Below are positions 15,958-24,975 of a DNA stretch of 58,945 bases, piece after piece. The position numbers were made by a program, and so were the translations under genes. The notes beneath the pieces are model-generated. The model was not told the DNA's origin and did no database searches. It saw only the letters and a program-made list of their open reading frames with translations. The stretch spans positions 1 to 58,945 of IMG/VR virus record IMGVR_UViG_3300043446_001634. One strand, given 5' to 3'. Within the stretch, counting starts at the first letter, position 1. Each line of letters begins with the position of its first letter. The DNA is from a virus.

Positions 15958-16392
15958 ATGAAAGACTTGATCAAGCAGTTGAAAGTTCTTATGTCAGATG
16001 TAGTAACTATGTACTTTCAAGCACATGGGTACCACTGGAACGTAGAAGGTCAAGACTTTAGTCAGTACCATTCTCTTTTTGCTGACATTTATGAGGATGT
16101 TTACGGAAGTATTGATCCCATCGCAGAAATGATTCGTAAACTTGATGACTACGCACCATTTGGTCTACAGGAGTTTATTGACACCAGAACCGTTTCAGCG
16201 GCTAGTGTGGAGCCTGACCCCAAGGCAATGGCTAAAGCCCTTCTCAAGTCAAATGAGGGGGTTCTCAAGTCACTACAGAAGACCTTTGATTTGGCTATCA
16301 AGGCTGATAAACAGGGCGTTGCAAACTTCCTTGCTGACCGTATTGACCAGCACGATAAATGGTCATGGCAACTAAAATCGTCTACAAAGTAA
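15958..16392 (+). CDS. dps: Dps-like ferritin (DNA-binding protein from starved cells)
   Basis: The 144-aa product from ATG 15958 has the Dps ferroxidase signature HGYHWNVEGQDFSQYHSLFADIYEDVYGSIDPIAEMIRKL (written here in two parts: HGYHWNVEGQDF and SLFADIYEDVYGSIDPIAEM), with His and the Asp/Glu ligands of the dimer-interface iron site. A helical remainder and HDKWSW near the C-terminus also fit. Dps dodecamers oxidise and store iron and protect DNA. AGG lies 6 bases before the ATG. In a phage it could guard DNA against oxidative damage during infection. It heads the only plus-strand operon in the left half. Confidence 0.88.
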   Translation: MKDLIKQLKVLMSDVVTMYFQAHGYHWNVEGQDFSQYHSLFADIYEDVYGSIDPIAEMIRKLDDYAPFGLQEFIDTRTVSAASVEPDPKAMAKALLKSNEGVLKSLQKTFDLAIKADKQGVANFLADRIDQHDKWSWQLKSSTK

Positions 16393-16402
16393 AGGATAAA
16401 AA

Positions 16403-16597
16403 GTGAACACCAAAGTAACTACCATTTATACAGGCTCTACTACGGCACCATATGCTTGGACAACCAATGATTATGATGTAGCAGTTTCATTGGCTGGCAA
16501 AGATGCAAACCGGTCGGGCCGTTTATTCAGTGAAATTTATAATAAAGTTACCAATACCATTGTTGGTTTTGCATCGTATGATGGAAAGGAAATCTGA
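16403..16597 (+). CDS. Hypothetical protein (64 aa)
   Basis: Starts at GTG 16403 after AAAGGATAAAAA. The product MNTKVTTIYTGSTTAPYAW is Thr-rich, with strand-like stretches (YDVAVSLAGK, NTIVGFASYDGKEI). The stop overlaps the next ATG (TGATG), so the two are co-translated. Family unknown. Confidence 0.62.
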   Translation: MNTKVTTIYTGSTTAPYAWTTNDYDVAVSLAGKDANRSGRLFSEIYNKVTNTIVGFASYDGKEI

Positions 16598-16881
16598 TGG
16601 CCGCCAAGAAGAAATCAGCAGCATGGACACGTAAAGAAGGGCAGAACCCAAAGGGTGGCCTTAACGAAAAGGGGCGCAAGTCCTACGAACGGGAGCACCC
16701 CGGTAGTAACTTGAAGCATCCTGTCAAGCGTGGTGAGGCTGCTAAATCAGAGAAGGCTGCTGCTCGTAGGGAATCCTTCTGTGCCCGTATGGAGGGTATG
16801 AAGAAGCATAACACTTCCAAAAAGACTGCCAACGATCCGAACAGTCGTATCAACAAATCACTCCGGGCATGGGATTGCTAG
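16597..16881 (+). CDS. Conserved small basic phage protein (SFCARM-type)
   Basis: The 94-aa protein contains AWTRKEGQNPKGGLNEKGRKS, HPGSNLKHPVK, RRESFCARMEGMKKH and a closing NKSLRAWDC. This set of blocks recurs in many phage genomes as a domain of unknown function; I believe DUF6321 but could not check. Highly basic, likely nucleic-acid or virion associated. Stop TAG overlaps the next GTG by one base. Confidence 0.7.
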   Translation: MAAKKKSAAWTRKEGQNPKGGLNEKGRKSYEREHPGSNLKHPVKRGEAAKSEKAAARRESFCARMEGMKKHNTSKKTANDPNSRINKSLRAWDC

Positions 16882-17045
16882 TGGCTACCAAGAAAGTTTG
16901 GGATACGGACAATCCCAAGAAGAAGTCCAAGAAACTTACTGCTGACCAGAAAGACGCAGCAAAGGAAGCGGCCAAGAAGGCCGGTCGCCCTTACCCCAAT
17001 CTCGTTGATAACATGAATGCTGCAAAAAAGAAAGGGGGGAAATAG
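16881..17045 (+). CDS. Small Lys/Ala-rich protein (54 aa)
   Basis: A GTG start at 16881 overlaps the previous TAG. The product begins VATKKVWDTDNPKKKSKKL and contains KKAGRPYPNLVDNMNAAKK. The VWDT-NPKK and GRPYPNLVDN blocks look conserved rather than random, and the ORF ends two bases before the next ATG region. Function unknown. Confidence 0.6.
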   Translation: MATKKVWDTDNPKKKSKKLTADQKDAAKEAAKKAGRPYPNLVDNMNAAKKKGGK

Positions 17046-17046
17046 T

Positions 17047-17160
17047 ATGTGTAAGGAATGTGGGTGCGGTCTAACCGACAAGAAGGACCCCGGCTACGGC
17101 AAGGGTAAGAAGGGCGCAAAGATGACTTCTGACAAGAAGAAGCCCGCCAAGAAGAAGTGA
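17047..17160 (+). CDS. Small Cys/Lys-rich protein (37 aa)
   Basis: ATG at 17047 follows GGGGGGAAATAGT and reads MCKECGCGLTDKKDPGYGKG, then a Lys-rich tail ending KKKPAKKK. The CxxCxC cluster could bind metal. It is the last gene before a strong terminator five bases after the stop. Function unknown. Confidence 0.55.
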   Translation: MCKECGCGLTDKKDPGYGKGKKGAKMTSDKKKPAKKK

Positions 17161-17164
17161 ATGT

Positions 17165-17195
17165 GAAAAAGGCCCCCAGTTCGGGGGCCTTTTTC
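17165..17195. terminator. Bidirectional intrinsic terminator
   Basis: GAAAAAGGCCCCC (17165-17177) and GGGGGCCTTTTTC (17183-17195) form a perfect 13-bp stem with loop AGTTC. A-tract and T-tract flank the GC core on both strands, so it can end the plus-strand Dps operon and the convergent minus-strand transcript. Confidence 0.92.
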
Positions 17196-17889
17196 ATAGT
17201 TCCATTTTCATTCCATCTGAGTAGTACACAACTACTTTGACGATGCTTCTGTCCGTTTGAATTGGACTTTTTTCTAGTGCTTCTTCACCAAGCACTACTT
17301 TGATAGCCTCATCCTTTGTTTTGGTAGTCGTTCCCTTGTCTTTAGCCATACGTTTGACAACAGCCGCTGGCATGTTTTCTAGGGTTGACCTATCAAATTT
17401 CTCAGGAACATCATCAGTTGGATCATCTTCTTCGATGACTTTTTCTTTAATTTCTGCTGGTTCCTCATCAAAAACGATAGGCACCAAACCATTAGTTAAC
17501 TCTAATGTGGGAAGACCGGCATCAATGCACCTCTCTGCCAATGCTTGACTTGCCTCGTTGAGTTTGTCGTCCCACAACAACAATGCAAATCCCTTTACTT
17601 CACCATACTTAAGAGTCTCAATGAGGTACTGGTTTACGTCTCCAGAGATCATGTCCACGTCAGTGGCTTGTGACACAAGTGCTTTAGGAACCTTGGTTGT
17701 CTTGTTTGCTACAACAGTAAAGGTCGCTTCATTATCAAGCAACCAATCATAAACAATCTCAATACCTTCTGTAGGAGAGCCGTACCAAGGCACATAGTAA
17801 TGCACCTGAGTTCCCACGTCCTCTAACGCTGCTTGTATTACTTTAGTAGAGGACGTGCCCGTTCCTAGAATTCCGTATGTTTCTTTCAT
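17194..17889 (-). CDS. Hypothetical protein with Rossmann-like N-terminus
   Basis: The 231-aa product opens MKETYGILGTGTSSTKVIQ, a Gly-rich beta-alpha start typical of nucleotide-binding folds. The first 130 residues alternate strands and helices; after an acidic linker (IEEDDPTDD) comes a helical segment KMAKDKG-like and a final strand pair VVVYYSDGMKMEL. No catalytic residues stand out. It is the last gene of the long minus-strand structural operon and its stop lies inside the terminator stem. Function unknown. Confidence 0.68.
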   Translation of the reverse strand: MKETYGILGTGTSSTKVIQAALEDVGTQVHYYVPWYGSPTEGIEIVYDWLLDNEATFTVVANKTTKVPKALVSQATDVDMISGDVNQYLIETLKYGEVKGFALLLWDDKLNEASQALAERCIDAGLPTLELTNGLVPIVFDEEPAEIKEKVIEEDDPTDDVPEKFDRSTLENMPAAVVKRMAKDKGTTTKTKDEAIKVVLGEEALEKSPIQTDRSIVKVVVYYSDGMKMEL

Positions 17890-17901
17890 GGTGTTCCTTC
17901 T

Positions 17902-18156
17902 TCATCGAATGCTGCGCTTTCTGGCAACATCACCGACTAGTGTTATTAATCGTAAAACTGTGTGTACAATACCGGCACATGCCGCAACGGTCAAACCCAT
18001 CACGGGCTTGTGTTCCAATGACAGTATAAACACGGAGGCGTACCCTAAAGCAATGCCTACTAGGATCTTTACCCAAGGCATCGCTTCTTTGGGAGACAAG
18101 GAGTCAAGCACCTGTACGGTCTTGTATACGGCTAGAGATGCTACGAATAATTCCAT
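17902..18156 (-). CDS. Small membrane protein, possible holin-type
   Basis: The 84-aa product has two hydrophobic segments, WVKILVGIALGYASVFILSL (about 28-47) and VMGLTVAACAGIVHTVL (about 52-68), with a basic C-terminus RKRSIR. Size and topology suit a holin or antiholin, but other holin candidates exist at 54818-55266 next to fibre genes. Located between the tail fibre genes and the Rossmann-like gene. Confidence 0.55.
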   Translation of the reverse strand: MELFVASLAVYKTVQVLDSLSPKEAMPWVKILVGIALGYASVFILSLEHKPVMGLTVAACAGIVHTVLRLITLVGDVARKRSIR

Positions 18157-18166
18157 GAGGGAAATA

Positions 18167-18931
18167 CTACACGTAGTCGATGGTCACCACAAGCGTTGGC
18201 TTATATCCGGTGGTAGAACCGGTGAGTGGTCCGATGATTGTGCTCCACATGTAATCAAACGTGGTTCGGTCAGTTCCCACATTGGTTATTCTTGAAAGTA
18301 ACGCTATTGAATAACCGCTGTCTCGTAACCCTTCTACCGTTTTGTCAGCCACCTGCATGTTCCATTTTTCACCTTTTGACAACGGGCTACTTTGGGTAAA
18401 TGCCTTAGACTTTATATAGTCAGTTGTGTAGTCAAGTTTATTGTAGTTTGGACTAGCACTGCCAACCGCCCCTTTATACATTGCTGTATAAACTGTACCG
18501 TATGCGTCGTTATATCCAATATCTGTTGAAGAACGCTGCATATATAATGTTGCAGACTTAATTACTGTTCTTGGGTTACTACCAAGTACAGACTCAAGAG
18601 TATTGTTGCTACTATCTTTGAAAGAGCCAATAACACCGACAACATCCTTTTTAGATGTATTACTTAAATGATAGCCTGCTATGGCTGCTTTGTTTTCGTA
18701 ATCGGAATCCCCTTGTGCGAGTGTCCAAGAGTTAGACCAAAGGCTCTGTACCTTAGTAGCATTAAAAGTAAGTGTTTGTGGATCTGAGTTATACCAAACA
18801 TCAACCCACTGGTTGTTTTGGCGCACTTTAACACTAGTCGCGGTTACCCATTGATTATTTTGTCGAACGCGAACACCATTGCCTAGTAATTGTCTGCGTA
18901 CCCCAGAAGAATCCCAAACGTAAATACTCAT
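18167..18931 (-). CDS. Putative tail fibre / minor tail protein
   Basis: The ATG at 18929-18931 overlaps the upstream stop (ATGA). The 254-aa product MSIYVWDSSGVRRQLLG has a tandem pair VRVRQNNQWVTATS and VKVRQNNQWVDVW, then a beta-rich, Tyr/Ser/Thr-rich body ending KPTLVVTIDYV. Such compositions are typical of fibre tips or lectin-like minor tail proteins. It is the last of four fibre-like genes downstream of baseplate genes. Confidence 0.6.
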   Translation of the reverse strand: MSIYVWDSSGVRRQLLGNGVRVRQNNQWVTATSVKVRQNNQWVDVWYNSDPQTLTFNATKVQSLWSNSWTLAQGDSDYENKAAIAGYHLSNTSKKDVVGVIGSFKDSSNNTLESVLGSNPRTVIKSATLYMQRSSTDIGYNDAYGTVYTAMYKGAVGSASPNYNKLDYTTDYIKSKAFTQSSPLSKGEKWNMQVADKTVEGLRDSGYSIALLSRITNVGTDRTTFDYMWSTIIGPLTGSTTGYKPTLVVTIDYV

Positions 18932-19662
18932 ATCTGCAACCAAATATCTCCGTTGGTAGCACCACCCGGTTCAGTGCTTGAGATTGTTATGCGGTAACCA
19001 GATGCCCCTGATGCACCACCGTAAGCACCTAAGTTTGCAAGAGCACCAGCAGCAGTTGATGCACCTGTTCCCCCACGGGCTACAGCAAGTTGATCTGTTG
19101 TTATTTTTGTAGCAGATAGGTTTGGTATCAATGAAGTATCAAAAGCAGTAGGACCAGTAACAAGGTTTGTTGTAATGGTTGGTATTGCTCCTACGGGAAT
19201 CTTTTGACCAGTAGGACTTACTATTTTATCTGCTTTAATATTAGGAAGTCGATCTTCAGAAAGAGTTCCAGTAGTTATCTTTTCTGCCGATACGTTTAAA
19301 ACTTTTACATCAGTAACAGCAGACGTTCCTAACTTATCGTTGTTTACTGCACCGTTTACTATAGAAGCAGTAGCGACTGTATTAGTTGGTACGGTAGTAC
19401 TAGCAATCCACGCACTACCGCTATAGTACAAAATATCGTTAGTTGCTAGGGTCTTATTAGTTGGTTGGGCAACAAAATTATCCTCTAATGCAGCAGCAAC
19501 CGGTGCTTCAACCAATGCAGAGACAGATGCGGCCAACTGCCCATAAGTAACATATTGTAGATCTGCTAACTCATCTACAACGCTGGACCAAATTAACAAC
19601 CTGTCAGATGACACAGGTGTTGCTTTTTGAGTAAGATCCGCTATATTTAACTGACTAGGCAT
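18928..19662 (-). CDS. Tail fibre-like protein A
   Basis: The 244-aa protein opens LNIADLTQKATPVSSDRLLIW and SVVDELADLQYVTYGQL, an N-terminal module shared with the gene at 21104-21757. It then has Ser/Thr-rich repeats and a C-terminal ARGGTGASTAAGALANLGAYG, a motif common near the end of phage tail fibres. It ends GYRITISSTEPGG...DIWLQI. Probably a baseplate-attached fibre contacting the host surface. Confidence 0.72.
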   Translation of the reverse strand: MPSQLNIADLTQKATPVSSDRLLIWSSVVDELADLQYVTYGQLAASVSALVEAPVAAALEDNFVAQPTNKTLATNDILYYSGSAWIASTTVPTNTVATASIVNGAVNNDKLGTSAVTDVKVLNVSAEKITTGTLSEDRLPNIKADKIVSPTGQKIPVGAIPTITTNLVTGPTAFDTSLIPNLSATKITTDQLAVARGGTGASTAAGALANLGAYGGASGASGYRITISSTEPGGATNGDIWLQI

Positions 19663-19664
19663 AC

Positions 19665-21107
19665 TTAAACCTCACTAGGTGTAATCATTGCATCAATAGG
19701 AACACATACATAATCATCTATTCCGGTGCCTTCTGCATCGGCAGGACCCCTACCTACGCCATGTTTTGTTGCTGCTGTATTAGCAGTCGTTAGTGTGTAT
19801 GTTTTGTATTGTGCAGATGGATAATTATTAACACTTATTTCTAAATAATTATCATACACTAACAACTTTATAGAGGATATTGTTTCTGTATTAGTCTGAT
19901 CAAAGTTGTCTGAAACTAGTAAATCTATTGCTGAAACCTGACCATCAATACACTCTTCCGCAACAATTGAATACGTTGTGGTAGTTTCTACCACGTCCTC
20001 TGCCGTCTGTATAAATGTACTGGCACCTGTAAGAGTATTGAGTGCGTAGTGGGTATGTGCTCCAACTGTTGATATGTGTCGGCAGTTATCCAATAACAAA
20101 TCATGTGTATGTGTTATGTCTGTGTATACACCCTCTGGTGGATAGTCTGGTGAAGCACCCCATATTGTTTTTGTTGGAAAATGGTATGTACTTCCGAGTA
20201 GGTATCTACGCAAATAGAGTGTTCGTTCTGCTTCTACAGATGTACCCATGTTTATTGCTGCTATTGCTAGACGATCAATGACTAGCCAAGACTGTAAATT
20301 CCAAGCAAAACCATCAACGATTATGTTTTCTTCTCTCTGCAACCTCTTTAATTGGGATTCTGTGTACGGACCAAAATAACCATCAACTACCATTTGATCA
20401 TCATCATAGTGGTGTCGTAAAACACCTTGTAGGTATTTTACGTCGTCGCCGGTACTAGCAATAATGTTTCCTTCTAAGTCTTTATATCGTATTCCTCGTT
20501 TTACCATCATGTATGGATACTTGCCCCATTTTAAAGTTAGGGGGTCAAATTGTGATATTTGAGGATTGTTTGTTGTAATAAGCACTTCGTGATCATGGAC
20601 ACTGTTTTTACAAGTTGTTTGTGATGGATAATACTTATTAGTATCTTTGTATATAGATACGTAATTTGAAACAGAGGCAGAAGATTGCCATTCATATTCA
20701 TAGTATCCAACAGGAGTAGTCGTCGTTTCAACTTCCGATGTTAAATACACGCGGCTCCAGTTGTTCTCATCTATTACACGAAAATATAAACCATCGCCCC
20801 CCACATCTGATATTGATGCAGACATTAAAACGTTGGTTGATCCGTTATTTATAACGGCAATACCCGATGCTGTTGGAGTATCAAGAATATTGGTAGAACC
20901 AGCAAGTAGTTTATTGTTGTATATAGAAAACGAACCTACTAAAACATCCCACGCTGCTCGTCCATCTGTTATGTAACTTGCTAAGGAGTATGCTTCTCCT
21001 ACCTTTTCAATAGTTCCATTTGGGCGATCAAAAGTATCCTCAACGGCTAAGTAACCTGTTGAGTTGGCAAGTAGTGGAAGATTGCTTAGGGAAAACCCTA
21101 GGCTCAT
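19665..21107 (-). CDS. Tail fibre-like protein with peptidoglycan-binding domain
   Basis: I start at ATG 21105-21107, overlapping the upstream TGA; the longer frame lies in the neighbour. The 480-aa product has a lectin-like beta-rich N-terminal half (DTFDRPNGTIEKVGEAYSLAS), then a peptidoglycan-binding-1 type repeat around residues 225-265: VKYLQGVLRHHY and VVDGYFGPYTESQLKRLQRE. The C-terminal third is beta-rich. It may anchor the fibre on the cell wall of a Gram-positive-type host. A second such domain lies in the endolysin. Confidence 0.7.
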   Translation of the reverse strand: MSLGFSLSNLPLLANSTGYLAVEDTFDRPNGTIEKVGEAYSLASYITDGRAAWDVLVGSFSIYNNKLLAGSTNILDTPTASGIAVINNGSTNVLMSASISDVGGDGLYFRVIDENNWSRVYLTSEVETTTTPVGYYEYEWQSSASVSNYVSIYKDTNKYYPSQTTCKNSVHDHEVLITTNNPQISQFDPLTLKWGKYPYMMVKRGIRYKDLEGNIIASTGDDVKYLQGVLRHHYDDDQMVVDGYFGPYTESQLKRLQREENIIVDGFAWNLQSWLVIDRLAIAAINMGTSVEAERTLYLRRYLLGSTYHFPTKTIWGASPDYPPEGVYTDITHTHDLLLDNCRHISTVGAHTHYALNTLTGASTFIQTAEDVVETTTTYSIVAEECIDGQVSAIDLLVSDNFDQTNTETISSIKLLVYDNYLEISVNNYPSAQYKTYTLTTANTAATKHGVGRGPADAEGTGIDDYVCVPIDAMITPSEV

Positions 21108-21757
21108 GTACTCACCGCCCATGCGGCAACACATTCAGCCGCAGTAGTTCCAAAACTTGTTACTGATAGTATTCCAGTTTTATTAGCAAGTATCGCAGTA
21201 GGTTTTATTCCTACAAAAACCCAATCATTGGGAAAATACAAAAGCCTTGTGGACGTGGTTGTTATTTTTATAGTTAAAGTCCTACCCGGACCATACGTTA
21301 ATGTGTCCACATTGTAAGTAGTTGACCCTGTCAAATCATGAGTCAACAAACCTGCACCAGTAAAATCAAGTGTTACATTTGTTCCCGACAATGAAGAAAC
21401 TTGAAGACTTTTAACCTTTTCTGGAGTTACCGCGTAGTTGGTTATGCCATCAGTAGAAACTGTTCCCCAGTTAACTCCTGCTGTTTGTGTGTTGTCTGCT
21501 ATTAATACCCTGTTGTTTGCGCCAACAGGAACAGTGGTTAGGCTTCCTGCTGAAGCACCTACTAGTAGATCACCCTTATATGACACTATAGATGTGTCAA
21601 TAAATGAACCATTTGCCGTTACATATCCGACGATATCAGTAAGCCTCAGGTACTGTAGATCGCTCTGTTCGTCAACAACATCTGGCCATACAGCCAGCCG
21701 GTCACTACCAGCAAGAGGTGTCTTCTGTGTTGTATTGACTAGGTTTATCTCAGTCAT
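21104..21757 (-). CDS. Tail fibre-like protein B
   Basis: The 217-aa product begins MTEINLVNTTQKTPLAGSDR then LAVWPDVVDEQSDLQYLRL, paralogous to the start of 18928-19662 (TQK-x-P-x2-SDRL-x-W-x2-VVDE-x-DLQY). The rest is Thr/Val/Gly-rich and beta-like. The shared head probably docks both proteins at the same baseplate position, with different tips. Confidence 0.7.
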   Translation of the reverse strand: MTEINLVNTTQKTPLAGSDRLAVWPDVVDEQSDLQYLRLTDIVGYVTANGSFIDTSIVSYKGDLLVGASAGSLTTVPVGANNRVLIADNTQTAGVNWGTVSTDGITNYAVTPEKVKSLQVSSLSGTNVTLDFTGAGLLTHDLTGSTTYNVDTLTYGPGRTLTIKITTTSTRLLYFPNDWVFVGIKPTAILANKTGILSVTSFGTTAAECVAAWAVST

Positions 21758-21770
21758 TATTTACTCCATC

Positions 21771-23498
21771 CTAAAGAACGTTTGGCCAACCAAGTTCAGT
21801 AAAGGCAACGTCACCGACAGGGTCTATTCCTATGTTACTTGATAGTACTGATAGTGATAACATCGTTCCAAAATTAGGCAAAACGTTTGGGGTGGCGGGA
21901 TCATAAGTGTATTCTGGTAACTCATCAAAAACTATGGTGTATTGATCCATCCAGTTTACAGGAAGAAGTTTCTTATAAATATTGTTAATAGTTTTTCTAG
22001 TTCTCCAAGCATCGGCTGAGTATATTGAATACGTTTCAAAATACTCCCACGTTGGTACTCCGTCAGTACCCAATGTCGGATTGTTGTGCCAGCGATAATC
22101 AGATCTAGAAACATCTCCCAGTAACCAACCACCTATATTTGTATTACCGTCAAAGTATTTACCCATATAGTTATCTTCTAGCAGAAGATTTCTCACAAGA
22201 ACGTAGCCACCGGGTGGTATTTTTATCTGTATAAAAAGGTATGCAGAAGTGTCTTCACCAATATCGGACATGTCTAGTTTGTAGTATGTCCTTCCACCAC
22301 TTGTTTTTATAACCTTGTTAGTACCTATTCCAGCAGATGCTGCTAGAGTTGCATCAGGTTTATACATGTAAACATTTGTGATTTGATCATTTGCCGGACT
22401 TTCTGCACTGAAGTAGAAGGTATTGTCGGCAGATATTGGTACTAGAAATCTACTAAAAATATATACGTTTGCTTCTACATCGCCACCGTTAACAATAGAT
22501 CTCACCGGGTTAAAAGCAACACTGGCGTTGTTTGTAAAGGTTACGCTTGAATCATAAAATGTAATAAGATCTTGAGAAAACCGTACGTTAATGTTGTCGG
22601 TTACAGCACCATACCAACCATCTTGTAATCCTCTAATTATTTTAGGATCCCTCGCCCAATTAGTACGTTGTGGGTGTACATTGATTTTCTTAGCAACTTT
22701 GTCTATCGTCACACGACATCCAGAAATAGCCTGAAGAACTGCAATGGTTCCGTCCTCTGTTCCCTTTTGTAGGCGAAGACTAATAACGTCTTGAAGATAC
22801 TGACGCGCTCTAGATGCACCTAATTCAACAGTTGTTATTACTGTTCCTAGTTCTTCCATTAAGTATTGGAGAGTTTCTGAGTTAGAGATCTGCGGATCTT
22901 TCTGCACCATCACGTAATCAAGTAGTGACCGTATGTAGTCAATGTCCCAACCAAATATACTCAGATAATTATATAGTTCTTGATTGTCATCGTTTTCTCT
23001 AAAGTAGACCGGGATGCGCGACCATAAATCATCTACCGATCCGTAGTTATTTGGTAGCAACACACTTACTGAGGCAACTTTTTCAAAGTATTGTTCCTGA
23101 TCAAAATACAGTGAAGGAACTGTACTTGCAAAGCGTAAGAACAATGAATAGTAAACCCATCTACCACTTAACTCTTCTGCGTTATTAGGTGTGTGCTCAA
23201 CTGTTCCAACATTGCTAGCATTTTGTATTACTGTATAACCATCTTCTATAGTTTGAGGTTCCCCAGTAGATGACCACACTACAAGAATTTCTACTGGAAG
23301 AATATCTTCCTGTAATGTAAAGAGTGGGGCACTCCAAGATATTTCAGTAGTTCCATAATCTACTGTCTTTACATCAAGATAAAACTCTGTATCTACAAAA
23401 GGGCTTAGACTAGCAGACGCAAATAGAGAGTCATTGTACTCAACGTACTCCCCTAAATCTGTTCCTAAGTTTCTTAACGTGAATATTTGTCGTGCCAT
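21771..23498 (-). CDS. Baseplate/tail protein I-like (P2 gpI type)
   Basis: The 575-aa protein contains, around residues 175-265, LYNYLSIFGWDIDYIRSLLDY, GTVITTVELGASRARQYLQDV and KGTEDGTIAVLQAISG, the pattern of tail protein I / baseplate wedge proteins that connect baseplate and fibres. N- and C-terminal extensions are beta-rich. Its stop-start junction with baseplate J-like gene (23498) is a one-base overlap, as in P2-type clusters. Confidence 0.72.
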   Translation of the reverse strand: MARQIFTLRNLGTDLGEYVEYNDSLFASASLSPFVDTEFYLDVKTVDYGTTEISWSAPLFTLQEDILPVEILVVWSSTGEPQTIEDGYTVIQNASNVGTVEHTPNNAEELSGRWVYYSLFLRFASTVPSLYFDQEQYFEKVASVSVLLPNNYGSVDDLWSRIPVYFRENDDNQELYNYLSIFGWDIDYIRSLLDYVMVQKDPQISNSETLQYLMEELGTVITTVELGASRARQYLQDVISLRLQKGTEDGTIAVLQAISGCRVTIDKVAKKINVHPQRTNWARDPKIIRGLQDGWYGAVTDNINVRFSQDLITFYDSSVTFTNNASVAFNPVRSIVNGGDVEANVYIFSRFLVPISADNTFYFSAESPANDQITNVYMYKPDATLAASAGIGTNKVIKTSGGRTYYKLDMSDIGEDTSAYLFIQIKIPPGGYVLVRNLLLEDNYMGKYFDGNTNIGGWLLGDVSRSDYRWHNNPTLGTDGVPTWEYFETYSIYSADAWRTRKTINNIYKKLLPVNWMDQYTIVFDELPEYTYDPATPNVLPNFGTMLSLSVLSSNIGIDPVGDVAFTELGWPNVL

Positions 23499-24967
23499 TA
23501 CACATCGCCGGTAGTTATACCACCATACGCGTTTAGCGTTATGGTTCCCTTTCTGAGTAACTGCACGGAGGATGCAGAAATGCTTTGAGATACACCAGAT
23601 AATGTGCTACTAAATACGCCGCCTTCAGCACCATCTATCTCAGCGTAATCGACACCCTCAACACTTATTATTGTTTTATATATCTCACTTAATGAAAGCC
23701 TTTGGCCTAGTGAGACACTATCAAACGAAAACAGGGCAGACAAAGCATTATATACATCTGATATAACCCATCCAGTAATGTACCTATCATTGACATGTAC
23801 ATCAGCAGTTATGTTTACCGGTATTAGATCTATTTTATTTGCCACATAGACATTTACGCCTAACAAAGCCTTAGGCTGAATTGTATCAACAAGAACATTT
23901 TGCATTGAAACAGGAACTGGTATTGATGCAGCAGTAGTTGTTGAATAATCAGATTGCATCGGGACGGGATAAATAGTTACAGAACCTGATGCATAGGCAG
24001 CCGACGGTGATGAGTATGTAGCGGATGCTTTATAAACACCCGGAGTACTTAGTGCTAGATCTATGAAATCATCTAGTGTTACTGCCCTATCCTGTGGGCG
24101 TGTTTTAAGGGGTATAGAAACACGTAAAGAATCAATACTTTCTTCATCAGAACCACCAACAAAAGCATATGAACTGGCTATGCGTAAAGAGGAAGAAGTG
24201 CTTCGTTTAAAAGAAGTAACTGAGTTTATTCCATAGTTGCCCAGTGCCCCTGATGACGTTGCATATGAAACAAAAAACGTTGAGTTTGCTGGAGGTATAA
24301 AACCATTAATACTATTACCTAGTATTACTTGCGTGTATTTTTCAGCATCTGTATACGTGCTGAATACTCGTTCACCAAACCGTCCCTCAGACAAACTGTT
24401 CACATATCGGTATTCTGTGTCATTTTCTCCGTCTTCGCGAACGAATAAACGAATACTGTTACTCACTACATTATCAACCGGTAATGAAATGCGCTGAGAA
24501 GGATTACCTGTAGACGTTCCTATACTTTCTTTTGTTATGTATGACCCTTCATAAACAGTAACTGAAACTATGTTGTTGGGGCTAATTACTACTTCTTCTG
24601 TTGTATAGCAGGTTACAGCGGGACCCAATAAAATAGTTCCTGAAGGAATAGTAAACTCTGTACTGTCACTTGTGTTTTCAATGAATACTGTTGCGTACGC
24701 AGCGGTTCTACTACTTGGTGTGTAATCAAGCAGGTTTGCGATTGCCAAAACACTTTCACGCTGTGTAGCGGTATTTAAAAAGGATTCACCAGCCGCACGG
24801 TCTATATAGTAATGGAGAACGTCTCCCATATATGACCATAGATCAACAAAAAGCATTCCAAAATCGGACGTGTCACGATCTGTCCATTCAGGCAATACTG
24901 AAGAAGCCCTGTCTAGAAGGGCATTTTTTATTGTGTTGTAATCTCTGCGGGTGTAATCAATAGCCAT
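23498..24967 (-). CDS. Baseplate assembly protein J-like
   Basis: The 489-aa protein begins MAIDYTRRDYNTIKNALLDRA and has DFGMLFVDLWSYMGDVLHYYIDRAAGESFLNTATQRESV, typical (cited in two parts: DFGMLFVDLWSYMGDVL and YYIDRAAGESFLNTATQ) of T4 gp6/P2 gpJ family wedge proteins. The later VGGSDEESIDSLRVSIPL and TLDDFIDLALSTPGVYKA segments are further family marks. It builds the inner ring of the baseplate. Neighbours are gpI-like and gp25-like genes. Confidence 0.87.
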   Translation of the reverse strand: MAIDYTRRDYNTIKNALLDRASSVLPEWTDRDTSDFGMLFVDLWSYMGDVLHYYIDRAAGESFLNTATQRESVLAIANLLDYTPSSRTAAYATVFIENTSDSTEFTIPSGTILLGPAVTCYTTEEVVISPNNIVSVTVYEGSYITKESIGTSTGNPSQRISLPVDNVVSNSIRLFVREDGENDTEYRYVNSLSEGRFGERVFSTYTDAEKYTQVILGNSINGFIPPANSTFFVSYATSSGALGNYGINSVTSFKRSTSSSLRIASSYAFVGGSDEESIDSLRVSIPLKTRPQDRAVTLDDFIDLALSTPGVYKASATYSSPSAAYASGSVTIYPVPMQSDYSTTTAASIPVPVSMQNVLVDTIQPKALLGVNVYVANKIDLIPVNITADVHVNDRYITGWVISDVYNALSALFSFDSVSLGQRLSLSEIYKTIISVEGVDYAEIDGAEGGVFSSTLSGVSQSISASSVQLLRKGTITLNAYGGITTGDV

Positions 24968-24975
24968 GCTATTCC

